Of a DNA stretch of 64,000 bases, positions 32,031 to 44,858 are shown in pieces. Position 1 is the stretch's first letter; each line of letters begins with the position of its first letter. Origin of the DNA: Saussurea involucrata (Eukaryota > Streptophyta > Magnoliopsida > Asterales > Asteraceae); NCBI GenBank assembly GCA_033807775.1, contig CM066317.1:33173870-33237869 (forward strand). Reading direction: 5' to 3'. The notes under the pieces were generated by a model. The model did not search any database and was not told the origin of the DNA. It saw only the letters and a list, made by a program, of their open reading frames with translations. The position numbers and the translations under genes are program-made.

Positions 32031-33134
32031 TTAGTTCGCCAATTTCCTCACCTTACGATCGACGATCACTTTGGGTTCCTCCACGAAGTTCAATTTTTCG
32101 TCCACTTGCACATCATGCAACGGCACCGACATGCTTGCTTCTGCCAAGCACTTTCTCAGGTTGGAAACGTGAAACGTATTATGGATGCCTCGTAACTCAT
32201 CAGGTAGGTTCAACTTGTAGGCCAGTTCTCCAACCCACTCGACAATTTCAAACGGCCCGATGTAGCGTGGACTTAACTTCCCCCTCTTCCCAAAACGTAT
32301 TACTCCTTTCCATGGTGATATCCTCAGCATCACCCTATCCCCAACTTGGAATTTTATGTCCTTACGCCTTTTAACCGCATGACTTTTCTGTCGATCACGC
32401 GCCACTTTCACTCTCTCCCGTACTTGGACTATCTTGTCCGTGGTCATTTGCACAATCTCAGGTCCTGCTAGTTGCTTTTCACCAACTTCATTCCAACACA
32501 AAGGTGTCCGACACTTTCTACCATACAGTACTTCGTAAGGAGTTGCCTTGAAGCTGGTATGGTAGCTATTGTTGTAGGCAAACTCGACCAGAGGTAAGTG
32601 GCTCTCCCACGACCCCTGAAAATCTATGGCACAAGCCCTCATCATATCTTCCAATGTCTGAATCGTCCACTCACTCTGACCGTCCGTTTGGGGGTGATAG
32701 GCAGTACTCATTTTGAGTCGTGATCCCATCTCTCTTTGGAAACTTCTCCAAAATGTTGACGTGAAACGACTATCCCGATCCAATACGATTGATGACAGTA
32801 CTCCTTGACGCGTCACTATTTCGTCAATATAGAGTTTAGCCAGCTTTTCCAACGAACAATCTTTCTTTATCGGCAGGAAGTGCGCTGATTTAGTAAGTCG
32901 GTCCATAATTACCCAGATAGTATCGTTCCCCTTCGGAGATCTAGGCAGTCCGGTCACGAAATCCATCGTGATTTGATCCCATTTCCAGACCGGAATGTCT
33001 AACGACTGAAGTTTCCCATACGGACGTTGGTGCTCCACCTTCACTCGTAGACACGTCCCACACCTCTCCACAAAATACGCTATATCCTTCTTCATACCCG
33101 GCCACCAAAAAATTTGTCGTATATCCCCGAACAT
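32031..33134 (-). pseudogene. Tek2 fragment: integrase core and start of chromodomain
   Basis: A 367-codon open stretch. It starts at the zinc region (CGTCLRVK), runs through the catalytic core (MDFVTGLPRS, LDRDSRF, HPQTDGQSEWT with E retained upstream in the motif region as E/W change QSEWT) to FHVSNLRKCL and VDRKVRK. It ends at a frameshift in the chromodomain. The rest of the chromodomain, with LLKVHWRFHKGQEATWE, continues in another frame to 31898. Confidence 0.9.
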
Positions 33135-34264
33135 CTTATTAGTTCCCGGATGGATCTAATACTTCGATCTATGCACCTCTTCCAAAATAACCTTTCTAAC
33201 CTCACCGAGATTGGGTACCCATATTCTCCCGTTGAAACACTTCAGCCCACGACTATCCTCCGTCAAGGAGGTCGCATTACCCACCATTCGTTCCCCCTTT
33301 ATGTTTTCCAAAGTCAACGCTTCTAATTGCCACTTCTTTATGTCGTCTAACAGGTTAAACGTCACTTCGGCCCTTAATGCCACTAGCGTCGAGGCTTCTC
33401 CTCTTTCCTTCCGACTCAATGCGTCGGCCACCACATTGGCCTTTCCCGGATGATACTCAATCTGGCAATCGTAATCCGTCAGCAGCTCCATCCATCTCCT
33501 CTGTCACATGTTTAACTCCTTCTGATCAAAGAGGTGACAAAGGCTCTTATGATCCGTGAAGATCTGGCATTTCGTCCCGTAGAGATAGTGTCGCCAAATC
33601 TTCTAGGCAAACACCAAGGCCGCCAATTCCAAATAGTGAGTGGGGTATCGGGTCTCGTGCTCCTTCAGTTGGCGAGATGCGTACGCGATCACTTTTCCTC
33701 GTTGCATTAGCACACACCCCAATCTGAGGCTAGAAGCGTCACTGTATACTACAAAGTCGTTTGTACCGTCCGGTAAAGACAAGACCGGAGCACTACTTAG
33801 CATGTCCTTCAACTTCTGGAAGGCCTCGCTTTGTGCCTCTGTCCACGCAAACTTCGCACTCTACTTAGTCAACGAGGTCAAAGGCGTTGCAATGCACGAG
33901 AAATCCTTGATGAACTTCCGATAATACCCCGCTAGACCCAGGAAACTTTGGACCTCTGACGGATTCTTAGGCTGCTCCTAATCCATGATTTTGGATGGGT
34001 CCACCTTAATCCCGTCTTGGGATACTACGTGTCCAAGGAATTGCACCTCCCGAAGCCAAAACTCGCATTTTGAAAACTTTGCATAAACTTTCTCTCGTTT
34101 CAACAATTCTAATACAGCCCGAAGATGATCTTCATGCTCCTTCTCTGTCTTTGAATACACGAATATGTCGTCTATGATCACAAACTTGTCTAAATAGGAC
34201 TGACACACCCTATTCATCAGGTCCATAAAGGTTGTTGGTGCGTTTGTTAAACCAAATGGCATCA

Positions 34265-35671
34265 CTAGAAACTCAGTGTCCAAGTTCGAAAAGCTGTTTT
34301 CGGTATGTCCTCTTCTCTAACCTTAAGTTGATGGTACCCTGACCTCAAGTCAATCTTAGAGAAATCACCAGCTCCCTGCAATTGATCGAATAGGTCGTCT
34401 ATCCTCGGTTTCGGATACTTATTCTTGACGGTAACTTTGTTGAGCTCCCGGTAATCTATGCACATCCGCATCGTCCCGTCTTTCTTCTTTACAAAGAGTA
34501 CTGGTGCGCCCCACGGCGAGGTACTCGGCCTAATAAATCCTTTTTCTAACAACTCCTGTAGTTGTGACATCATCTCTTTCATTTCAGAAGGTGCCAACCT
34601 ATTTGGCGCTCGAGCTATTGGTGCAGCTCTAGGCATTAAATCGATTCGAAACTCAATCTGACGATTCGAGGGTAGGTTTGTCAAATCATCCGGAAACACC
34701 TCCGGGTACTCACTTACTACTAACACGTCCTCTACCCCACGCTTCTTTTTCTTAGCATCTACAACGTAGGCTAAGTATCCCGAACACCATTTCCTCAAGC
34801 ACTTAGTAGCCTTCATCATCGAGATGAGACTCACACTTCTATCGCGTCGATTACCATAAATCACTACAGTCCCCTTATCCGGTATCTTCACCTGAATCAA
34901 CTTCTTATTACACACAATATCTGCACTATTCGAAGCTAACCAATCCATACCCAAAACTACATCGAACTCTCCCAACGCCATCGGATACAACCACATGGGT
35001 ATCAAACTCCCTTCTATGTCTATGACACAATCTTCCACTACACTCCTAACTAGCACCCGATTTTCATCAATCGTCTCCACTTCTAACACCCACTCTAACC
35101 GTTTAGGTCTCACCCCCAAGTACTTCACAAAATCATGGGATATGAAGGAACGGTTTGCTCCAGAATCAAACAACACCTTCGCACATAAAGAGTTTACTAG
35201 AAACGTACCTGTTACCACATCCAGAGTCCCTTCTGCCTCCGTTGTTGTCTCATTGAATGAACGCCTCTTCAAACGTGCGGGTTCCGACATTTTCTCCTCC
35301 CCTCTATTCATGGCTCTACCTTCAATCTGTGCTGACCCTCCTTTCTTAAGTTGCGGACAGTTAAACCGCATATGGTCAGGCGGCCCACACTGATAGCATA
35401 ATCTCTTGCTCGGGCAATCCTTTGACATGTGACTAGGTAACCCACACTGAAAACATGACCTCAACTCCACCGCACAGTCTCCTCGATGCACCCTTCGACA
35501 TTTTTCGCAAGGCTTACTCCCAATTCCCTGATTTCCACGTTGCTCTGGTCTGAAGGTCCACCCTCTTTTGGCATCACTCCTCGATTGATCCCACTTCCTC
35601 TTGTCCCTAACTCTCTCAGTCACTTGACGGTTCTTTTCTTTTTCCGTCAACTCGGCCGCATTAATGGCCAC
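34265..35671 (-). pseudogene. Tek2 fragment: gag C-terminus, protease, RT N-half
   Basis: A 468-codon open stretch. It holds a CX2CX3HX3C finger and two CCHC knuckles, then protease with LFDSGANRSFIS, then RT from PEVFPDDL through KKKDGTMRMCIDYRELNKV to LRSGYHQLKV. A frame change near 34270 separates it from the RT active-site half. Useful as the reference for what Tek1 gag looked like before its knuckle lost a Cys. Confidence 0.9.
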
Positions 35672-36977
35672 CTGAAAGGTGGTAGGATTTCTTTATGAAG
35701 CCAACTCTCTTATACTGCTCTTCAGCCCGTACAGATATCGTTCCACACGCCGCACCTCAGTCGGCACATACATTTCAGCAAAGCGTGACTTTTCGATGAA
35801 CTTGGAAGTGTACTCCCTAACTGTCATCTCTCCATGTTCCAACCCCAAGAATTCCTCTTCCAGTTTCTTTATTGCCGTCAGTGGGCAAAACTGTGCTCAA
35901 AATTTCTCCATAAATGCCTCCCAAGTCATTGCTTTCGCCGCTGACGACCCTTTTCCCCCGGTCTCAGCATCCCACCAAAATACAGCATCGGACTTTAACA
36001 TAGACAGTGCAAACATTACCCGGTCCCCATCGGCACACTTGCATGTATCAAACGCCAGTTCCATCTCCCTTACCTATTTCATCGCTATCACTGGATCACA
36101 CTCTCCCTTGAACGTAGGAGGTTTACACGAAACGAACGCCTTGTAGTTGCATCCTTTAGCTGCAGCCTCATTCACCACTAGTTGAGTCGACTGAGAGTGA
36201 AACCTAGTACCAATTACCAGAGGGCTTGACAGTTTCGTGCTCTCTTTGTTCTCGCTTGCTTCTTTACTTCCTGACGCCGACTGATCCTACTTGGCAAGGA
36301 GGGCCTGCAATGTTTCTTGGATCTTCCCTAGCTCAGCAACAAGGTTATCTCGCGTCACAAAAGCAGATGTACGGCCCCGACCATGCCCCCTTTGATGGTT
36401 ACGAACCCTCACAGTGGCCGAACTCTCCTGCTGAGACATTTCCCGATCAACCGGGATCTCCGCACTCCTTGCCCTGCGGCTCACCCGAGTTGTCCTTCGG
36501 GTTGGATTTTCCCCGATGGCTCCTTCCACTTGAGTGGCGGCTCGGCGGGGCGTTCTCCCCCGTCCCCTACCGCGACCTCTACCTCTACCTCTTCCTCGGG
36601 TGGCAGCTTGCCTCGGGGGCTCCAACGGTCCATTAGCGAGGACCTCCTCATCCTGAACTGCCCCTTTAGCGGGTATAGATCTGCTTCTTAGAGTTCTTCC
36701 AGTCGTGATGAGAAACTGTAAGAAACCCACTATTAACGAATCACTCAAACACAAATTTCCCTATATAAGGCAATTTAAGCACTTACATGTACCTGTAAAT
36801 TTGCATTTACACTGACCAGGTGTAACTTCATATTTACCTTACATGGCAGTTCTCGCTACCTTATCCTTAAGTGCACCTAAAGTGATCTTTCCTAAAGGCA
36901 ATCCTATATCTCGGTTGTGTTCCATCTCTTACAGTTTAAGTTTAGGCCCGTCTGGTCACCTAAATCCTTTAAACTAC

Positions 36978-36990
36978 GACTCTGATGCCA
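36978..36990 (-). other. Tek2 decayed primer-binding site
   Basis: The minus strand reads TGGCATCAGAGTC, two changes from the tRNA-iMet complement, both of transition type. Confidence 0.8.
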
Positions 36991-36992
36991 CT

Positions 36993-38562
36993 TGTAACAA
37001 CCCAAAATCTTAACATGCAATAATATATATAGAAAAGCCCAAAATTGGGTTCGATTACATAACCTTCCCCAAAACGGGTCCCAAAATAATCAAACAACAA
37101 TGATTAACAGAGTCTTTCAAAAATTTTGCAGCGGAAAACACTAATCCACAGCCGAGCATCTATCTAGAGAATGATTTAGTGATCTAAGCTAAGGCCAACG
37201 TCTCTTACGGCTTCAGGCCTTCTCTTTCCCTTTACCGGAAGAAACTCTACCAACCTGTTTCCCTGAAAATGGTTTTAGAGTTTGAAAGTGAGGGTTAGAC
37301 CACGAGGTCTAGTGAATTCCCTTTCAAAAACAGTTTAACATGATAAAAGAAACGTAACCACAATTAGCCAGAACTTCCACACATGAGTGTTTGCACAGTG
37401 GGCTCCACGACTATCTCCTCAATGGATAGTCCACAATCGGGGGCCCCAGTAGATCCCCACGGCCCCCTAGTAGATGCCCATACCCAGATGCACAAGAAAC
37501 AGATTCTAGGCACCCGGTCTACCACCACTCCAAGAATCTTGAGGATTCAAGGGTACAACTTAGCCCCACTGTGCAACCCGACTCCACATACAAGTACATT
37601 AACATGAAAGCGAAATATATCATGAATATGCACGACAACAATCTTGAAAGTTAAAAAATAACTTATCTCATGTGAACATACAAAATTTGCATCCCAATAT
37701 CAATATTTATGAAAGTCATGCTTAAAGTGATTTTCTCATGAAAGTAGGGTTAAAGGAACTCACCTCATTATCAAGATTGGAAGCACCCGCGCCTCACTCC
37801 CTGCTACTCAAAACGAATACCTAGTTTTAGCAACAACAGCAACCCACGATCAGGACTCATGTCCGAAGGTTTCATAGTCGGAGGAAAACTACCCGGAAAC
37901 CCCACTTTTCCGGAAACTCGCTTATCCGGACTCCCCTATCCGGACTCACTTATCCGGAATATCCTATCCGGAATTCGGTATCCAGTATCCGGTATCCGGA
38001 ATCCAGTATCCGGTGTCCGGAATACATCAATCTGTGAAATATCCAGTTGTCCGGACCCGGCGATATCCGGAAGTTACGAACTGCAAAACCCCAGATTTTT
38101 CCAAAATGATTAGAATAGGCGATTAATTCCCAGACTGAGCTAGATACGTAGTTAGGTTCATGTTTCCAAATTAAAACATTCCCATTTACAATCCTTAGGC
38201 CTCTAATCGGTCAAAAAAATCAAGAACAACAACAACAATATCTTTGCAACAATAACCAAGTGGGAAATAGAAATGTTCCTCCAAATTGCAACCCCAAACA
38301 TTGCACAAACCCATAAACAATAATCAATCCAAAGGGGGGGAATCGAAGTTTACATTATAATGACTCCTAAGCCAACTTCTCGAATTGTTCTTCTCCACAC
38401 CTCTTGATTTCAGCCGCAATAATGAAGAAATGATTCCTTCCTAGGGATTGCTTCCATTTTATATCTTTCAAAACATACACCTTTGGTCCCTCCCTTTGCT
38501 AACTTCACGATTTAGCCACCATTCACATTCCTTTAATGAAAAATCGGAATCCGGTTATTACA
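36993..38562 (-). repeat. Tek2 5' LTR (1570 bp)
   Basis: On the minus strand it begins TGTAATAACCGGATTCC and ends TTGTTACA. There is a TATA box (GATATAAAATGG) near 38456-38464, a TCCGGA-rich block at 37900-38060, a donor GAG/GTGAGTT near 37765, a hairpin at 37296-37311, an acceptor TTTTCAG at 37263 and a terminal small-ORF exon at 37213-37262 ending GKGKEKA-stop. The middle exon has the same 57-bp length as in Tek1 but contains stops. Confidence 0.93.
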
Positions 38563-38567
38563 TATCT

Positions 38568-39057
38568 TTAGGTATATTTGAATATTATTATATCTTATTT
38601 TATTTTTCCAAAAATAATATCTTATTTTATACTAAATTAAATGCATGTGTTACCAATTACCAAAGATGCAAGATAAAAATAGGGCATACCTTATATAAAT
38701 AGATATAAAAATGATTTATGGATACCATAGAATACAATAAAGAAACATAACCTTTGAAATGGTAGTATCAAATAACTTATCTAGATTAAACTCGAGTTTG
38801 AGATCACGAAAATCTTGAAATAAAGAAGGGGTAATCCAATTTCGATCGCTTCTTTGCCTATGGAATGACCCTTTAAGCCGAAGGGTACCTAACCGAGAGT
38901 CAAAGGCACGGGAATTCGAAAGTCGGTTATAATTTGACTAAGCTTCTTGCTCGATTGAAAAACAACATTCAGCAATGATGAAAAGAGTGACCAATCAAAT
39001 AACTGAATTTAAATTAAATTCATGTTATATACCCGACGAACGGACATATATAACACT
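38568..39057. other. AT-rich interval, nothing recognised
   Basis: Sequence right of Tek2. No TE end or coding sequence was identified. Confidence 0.3.
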
Positions 39058-40537
39058 AGTTATATAAAAGATTGCAGACATAAAGACACACAAATGATGT
39101 TTAAAGGGCATTAATCATAAGGTCTCGTGATGTGTACATTGTATCCATTTGATTGAAGTTGGTCAAAGGAAAGGGATGTTTGATTTGCTCTAAACTCTTG
39201 ATGGGGCCTCCTTTTTTCCTTCTTTCAATTATATAGTCTTTTGACTGCCTAAAGAAATTGGTTGTTCATTCAACTACGTAGATAAGAGTTCAAATGTGTT
39301 CCAAAATGTCATAATCGAAACTCTTAAAAATATTTTGAAATGAATAAAAGTTTAAGATCTAACACGGTTAAATATGTTTAGAGACAATGTGGCCAAAGAT
39401 CTAACACGGTTCAAATGAGTTCAAATGTCTTGTTTTACTCCCACTTTTCTACCTTAAAATCTTTGTGGCTAAAGATCAGAACTGATTAAACTGCACATAT
39501 GGTTTTGTATAAACTTTGTATTGTCAAAAAGTTTTTTTCCACTTTGTCCAAATTTATAACTTACGAAAAGGAAAACGAATTGATTATGAAATGTGATCCT
39601 GATGAACCTTACGATCAAGGGCCAAATCTATAACTTACGAAAAGGAAAATGACTTTATTATAAAATGTGATCTTTATGAACCCTGCGATCAAGGGTCCAT
39701 ACTAGTTAAACCCGCCAGCTATGAGCGTATAAAAATTAATTATGACTAGTATAAATGCAGTCTTTCTTGAGACGTATCTGATTTCTGCATCACGATTGCC
39801 CGTTTGCATTATCGTTCATTATTTTAAATATAGTGGTTTTAAACACCACTATTTACAAATAAATTGAACACAAACAAGGTTGACACGTATATATACTCTC
39901 CTAAGTTGAGATGCGGAATAGATCGTGGTTTTGCTACCGACAATTTCCAGTCTTGGTTTTAAAAACGAACCATTATGATCATTGATAGACAATAAATTAT
40001 GTGTAGGGGCTGAAATGTAATTAATGTAATTTATATAAAATCGGGTTACAAATGACTTCAAAACAAAAGAGCCATATGCTAGTTCCCTTCTCCAATAGCT
40101 TCAAATTCACACACCCAAAGTAATGCATTGCTGTATTTATATTCTTGCCAACAAATTTTACATTTCTTTCTTTTAACAAGCCAGATAAAAGGACAAAGTA
40201 TTAAAGAATAAATAAGATTTTTTTTTTAATTTTTATAAAAGTACAAAAACAATACATGTTGAGTTAGGTAATAAAAGAATGGAATCCCATATTATTTTAT
40301 GTTAATACTTTTCATAAAAAAAATTATAATTGTTTTTAGAGTGTTGTTCTAAATCACTTGTTCTTACGGTACAAGTTATATTATTATAGCAAGGGGTAGA
40401 TAGTTTAAAAGTTAATTTGCTCATTTTTATTTGTAACATACAATAGTCTCTAAAAACTGTTTCATAAAAGACCGGTTTACCGTTCTAATAATCAACTTCC
40501 AAATATTTTGATCTAAAAGCTAAAATTATAATTTTTA

Positions 40538-40745
40538 TACATACATACATACATGCATACATACCTACCTACCTACATACATACATACATACACACATAC
40601 ATACATACATACATACATACATGCATGCTACATACATACATACATACATACATGCATACATACATGTATACATGCATACATACATACATACATACATACC
40701 TATGTACATACATACATGTATATACATACATACATACGTATACAC
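40538..40745. repeat. expanded (CATA)n microsatellite
   Basis: The counterpart of 9806-9925, roughly 1.8 times longer. ORFs rich in Tyr/Thr/His or Met/Tyr/Cys here are artefacts. Confidence 0.9.
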
Positions 40746-41671
40746 ACGTATAGAGGGTTGGTTCCGATGAGAACTTCCAATTTTCAGGAGAACCCGTGTG
40801 TAGCCGTTGATCGCTTTTGATCCAAAAGTGATGATCAAGCGTGTTTTTCCGATGAGAACTTCCAGTTTGTGGACTTATGTTGTTATTTTCATGTTTAGGC
40901 GTTTTAAGTTAACGTTTTCATGATAAAGTATGTGAGCTGTTAACTTATTTTAACATCTAATATTAACATATAAAAATAAATGTGTTAGATTTTCATATTA
41001 ATGTATGTTAACGTATGAGAGATATGTTAACTTATATGAACATTATGCTTCCCTTAGAATAATGTCATTGACGTTCAGGGGCGAAGACAGAAACTAATGC
41101 GAGGGGAGCACCAATTGAACTTGAAATCTAGTTTTTTTTCTGTAAAGAATTCTCTTTGACAAACCTAAATTTTTTCCTTATCGTCCGATGTTAGTTTCAG
41201 TCTAATTATACCGTTTCGAGGTTTTTTATAGATTTTTTCTTGCTTTCAAAGGATTTTTAAGTTCTTTTTATTGATATCGCGAGATTTTTTCGGTTTTTTG
41301 GTTGATTTCAAGAGTTTTTTTCTTTCTTTTTGGTTTTTTGGTTAATTACGAGGTACGGTTGCACCTTCTAAAACGATATGGTTGCATCTTTCACAAATCT
41401 AATTTTTTTACTTTACGGCGAATAAATAATACGACAGGAATTATGGATAAAAGGTTTTTAGGAGGACCATTATTTAATACATAAAAATAATGGTTTAAGC
41501 TTTCAAACCACTATATTAGGAAACAACAGATATAGTTATGGTAATTATTATGATTCATTAATAATGATTGTGATATATATGGAAGATGATAACATTCATC
41601 AATTATGATCATGACTTTAGATTAGGAAACATAATAAAATCAGATATTAATTAGAGTTGATGAACGGCTAA

Positions 41672-41720
41672 GATTGGTTTGCAGGGTTTGTACAATCTAT
41701 TTGGTTTGTAACGAAAACGG

Positions 41721-41722
<2 letters not shown>
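41672..41722. mobile_element. single MITE end inside hAT1
   Basis: GTTTGTACAATCTATTTGGT followed by GGACCCTATATA matches the right end of the MITE at 6192-6552. The partner end was not found. Confidence 0.5.
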
Positions 41723-41724
<2 letters not shown>

Positions 41725-41773
<49 letters not shown>

Positions 41774-42946
41774 CTTCAAATGTAAACTTTTTTTATGTAA
41801 ACTTTGTAAACCCATCTAGGCCATCCGATTTTTTGATCAACGGTTGAGGAATTTTTTGAATTTAAAATAGGGAAAGGGTATTTTGGGAATAGTTTTTAGG
41901 TATTTAAATTTAAAATCTATTAATTAATTTGAATTAATCTAATTATGGTTAGATTATTTCCATAACTTTCTCCCCATTTACCTCAATATCTCTCTCACAC
42001 ACACACACTCACAAAAATCCGGCCACCATGATGATCCAAACCACTGGCGACAGAAGGTGGAGGAAGTACGGTGATCAACCGCTACCGACTTTCGTTTTTT
42101 CGGCGGGTTTTTGTAATTTTTTTAACGAAACAGAAGAACCGTAAGAAGCACATCCACGTGAGCGTCGGTTATGGCGTATCTGAAAACACCGCAAGCATCC
42201 CGGAGGTCGTGGTAACGCCGCAGGAATGCACCACCACCGTATCTTGTTTGGCAAGTATTATCCAGGCTACCTTTCGGTAAAGTTATCGGTGATGTGGTCT
42301 CTTCTACCGATTTCATCTACTGCCATATCGATTCATATTCTGGGTTTCATATCGATTTCATATCGATTTTGGGTTTCACATGATTCATGATTCTAGGTTT
42401 CATATCGATTCTGGGTTTCATATTGATTTCTATCGATTATGGGTTTCATTATGATTCATGATTCTGGGTTTCATATCGATTCTGGGTTTCATTATGATTC
42501 ATGATCCTGGGTTTCATATCAATTCTGGTTTTCATTATGATTCATGATTCTGGGTTTCATATCGATTTTCATCTACTAAAAAAATGTTTATGAAAAAACT
42601 GTTTTTTTTCCTCCTATGAAACGTGAAAATTTCGAAAAAAACGGTTTATGAAACTTAAAAAACTTGAAACTTATGAAAAAACTGTTTATGAAACTCGAAA
42701 AAATTATGAAACTCGCCGGAATTTGGGGGAGGTCGCCGGAGTGGGAGGAAGTCGCCGGATTGGAGATCGCCGGAGTGGGAGGAGGTCGCCGGAGAGAGAG
42801 AGAGAGATGAAGATAATTGAGAAAATTAAGGAAGTTTTTTTGTTGCTAAAATTATGAATATTTCTAAAATTACAAATTTGGAGAAAAAGACCCAAATACC
42901 CTTGGTTTACAAAGTTTACATAAAAAATGTTTACACTTGAAGGAGG

Positions 42947-42989
<43 letters not shown>

Positions 42990-42990
42990 A
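41725..42990. mobile_element. foldback MITE nested in hAT1
   Basis: The (TA)n(GA)n left border then CTTCAAATGTAAAC and ATGTAAACTTTGTAAACCCA is mirrored on the right by GGTTTACAAAGTTTACAT, TGTTTACACTTGAAGG and a (CT)n(TA)n border. The inverted arms are about 75 bp. The interior holds a run of GGGTTTCATATCGATT words (42330-42570) and a GGTCGCCGGAGTGGGAGGAG repeat (42728-42800). Short ORFs around 42071-42316 are chance. Confidence 0.65.
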
Positions 42991-43176
42991 CAAAAATATA
43001 TCAAAATAATTCAAAAATCTCAAGAGCCACCTCTGCCCTGGTGTGGCTCCGCCACTGTTGACGTTTCCTTTTATTATGAATCTGCTATTGTGTCAATTCC
43101 AACCTTCAAACTAAAAAAATCATTCTAAGGGTACAAATGGTTCTCAGGGAAAAGAAATATCCCACAGTGCCAATTG

Positions 43177-43273
43177 TGTGAGACGTGTATATCTATATAA
43201 GGAAGAGTTCAAATGAGTGTATTCTCATTTTCGTAAATTGAATGTGTTGTCGTTTGAACCTTAACCTACACAT

Positions 43274-43310
<37 letters not shown>
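43177..43310. other. short spacer with (CA)n/(TA)n microsatellite
   Basis: It contains a roughly 65-bp pair AGAGTTCAAATGAG ... GTTTGAACCTTAA that may be a very short MITE, and a CACACA/TATATA run at 43268-43310. Confidence 0.4.
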
Positions 43311-44250
43311 AGAAGGATCATGCGAGAAGCAAACTGATTTGCGATAAGGCGAGAAGGAATATGAGCCACATATAATCCATTTGATCAAAAATACAATAAA
43401 AAAACTATTTTAGAGATTAGGATAATTACGAGTTTAAATTGGATAAACCCTTAAAATTTTCATATATCTTTTAGATTTTTTTATTTTTTTATTTTTTTAA
43501 TTTCAATTAATTCATACCTTTTTATTAAGTTTTATGTAAAAAGATTTCTAGATACACTTTTAAAAAACCTCATAATTTTGATCAAATATCACATGTGATA
43601 TCCATAACTAATTCATTATTCTTTTCACAAATTTTTTCTCTATTACGTATCACATATGATCCACTATATGTGAATTTTTGTACATATCAAATAGCATATT
43701 ATCATATGTGATAATTGTAGATATTTAGTTAACCATATGTGATTATGTATATTTATATTAATAGACTTTTTTGTGATGTAAATATTATCATATGTGATTA
43801 TGCGTCATTTATATTTAGACATATATTATCATATGTGATATGTATAAATATTCGTATAGTGGATCATATGTGATACATAATAGATCATATGTTGAATGAA
43901 GTTAATCATATGTGATTAAAAACGTGAATCCAAGAATTAAAGATAACTTTGTGAAAAAAAAGATATTGATTGTGGATATCACATGTGATTTGATGAAATA
44001 TATGATTTTTTTTATCAAAAATATATCTAGAAAAAAATTATATAAAACTTGATAGAAAATTATGAATTTATTAAAACTAAAAAAAATTAAAAAATATAAT
44101 GAGATTTTTAAGGATTTATCCATTTCAAAAAAAATTATTATCCTAATTTCTAAAAAATATTTTTTTTATTGTATGTTTATAATTAATTGAATATGTGGCT
44201 TATATTCCTTCTCGCCTTCTCGCATATTGACTATCTTCTCGTTTGAACTC
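43311..44250. mobile_element. MITE with ATCACATGTGAT words, copy 2
   Basis: Same family as 20261-21210: the left end AGAAGGATCATGCGAGAAGC and right end CTTCTCGCATATTGAC are shared and the inverted arms extend about 140 bp. The interior has many ATCATATGTGAT-like near-palindromes. Confidence 0.75.
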
Positions 44251-44379
<129 letters not shown>

Positions 44380-44640
44380 AGGTTCAAAGGAAAACCTCAA
44401 AAAAATGGAAAACTAACGAACACTCTGGTAGTCCTTCATCTGGACGGTATGCACAAATGCATACAAGTAAACTAAGTTGTTTTTATGGGTTTTATGCACT
44501 TGTGCATTATGCATTTGTGCATATACACATGTGCACACTACAAATATTCTGTATGCACAAGTGCATACCGTCCAGATGAAGGGCTACCAGGGTGTTCCTC
44601 AGTTTTTCGTTTTTTTGAGGTTTTCCCCTGAACCTAACCA
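44380..44640. mobile_element. MITE with ~85-bp inverted arms (GGTATGCACAAATGCATAC)
   Basis: The left arm GGTTCAAAGGAAAACCTCAA through CTTCATCTGGACGGTATGCA is mirrored at 44555-44640. The central loop has ATGCACAAGTGCAT-like words. The whole unit could fold into one long hairpin. Confidence 0.75.
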
Positions 44641-44645
44641 TATAT

Positions 44646-44677
<32 letters not shown>

Positions 44678-44775
44678 TGTAATAACCCAGTTTAAAAGTA
44701 AAGTAAATACAAATAAATTAAAGTTCAGTGGCTAAAGAGTGAAAAAAGTAAATTTTAGTGCTCTTGTGGTTTTGG

Positions 44776-44782
44776 TATAAAA
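44776..44782 (+). promoter_or_regulatory. Tek4 LTR TATA box
   Basis: TATAAAA lies 77 bases before the small-ORF ATG. This leaves room for transcription start near 44805-44815 and a short 5' leader. The 3' LTR has the same box at 58196-58202. Confidence 0.6.
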
Positions 44783-44858
44783 TGAAGAGGAAACCCTAAT
44801 AGCCCTGATTGGACTCGTATTACTGTGTGCGGCTGAAGGTGAAATTGGAAAAAGTGCA

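Larger units (their letters stand above)
31898..36712 (-). pseudogene. Tek2 gag-pol relic
   Basis: All domains of a Tekay polyprotein are recognisable in order on the minus strand but broken. The start codon position reads ACG (near 36710). A TAG ends the first gag piece at 36287. Gag core (about 35690-36287) needs several frames and stops. Knuckles, protease and RT N-half are one ORF at 34265-35671. RT palm continues at 33978-34283 with an in-frame loss of two residues before IDD. RNase H is interrupted by stops near 33601 and 33497. Integrase is open at 32031-33134. A 1-base insertion near 32035 splits the chromodomain. Both CX2CX4HX4C knuckles are intact here (CFQC, CYQC), unlike Tek1. Confidence 0.93.
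22165..38562 (-). mobile_element. Tek2, older Tekay element with nested Gyp3
   Basis: Minus-strand element bounded by the 5-bp duplication TATCT (22160-22164 and 38563-38567). The 5' LTR is 36993-38562. The 3' LTR is 22165-31888, interrupted by Gyp3 at 22749-30933. The primer site is decayed (TGGCATCAGAGTC on the minus strand, 36978-36990). The gag-pol relic is at 31898-36712 and the polypurine tract at 31889-31900. Removing Gyp3 gives about 8.2 kb, the same size as Tek1. LTR divergence and many coding lesions show it is clearly older than Tek1. Confidence 0.93.
41076..43057. mobile_element. hAT1, non-autonomous hAT-type element
   Basis: Bounded by an exact 8-bp duplication TTGACGTT (41068-41075 and 43058-43065), the hallmark of hAT elements. 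The uninterrupted site is seen in duplication copy 1 near 10274, which proves the insertion. The ends read CAGGGGCGAAGACAG and, inverted, CAGTGGCGGAGCCAC, an imperfect TIR. There is no transposase. The interior carries MITE ends and a nested foldback element. Confidence 0.9.
39058..43176. repeat. 2-kb segmental duplication, copy 2, interrupted by hAT1
   Basis: Same orientation as 8336-10392. The match runs through 41075, is broken by hAT1, and resumes at 43066 (CCTTTTATTATGAATCTGC). Small insertions and deletions distinguish the copies. Confidence 0.75.

Noticed and set aside
40553..40838. ORFs of Thr-Tyr-Ile-His and Met-Tyr-Val-Cys repeats
   Set aside because: Translation of a CATA/CATG microsatellite.
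42071..42316. Possible small gene inside hAT1
   Set aside because: No homology, overlaps on both strands, lies inside a foldback MITE.
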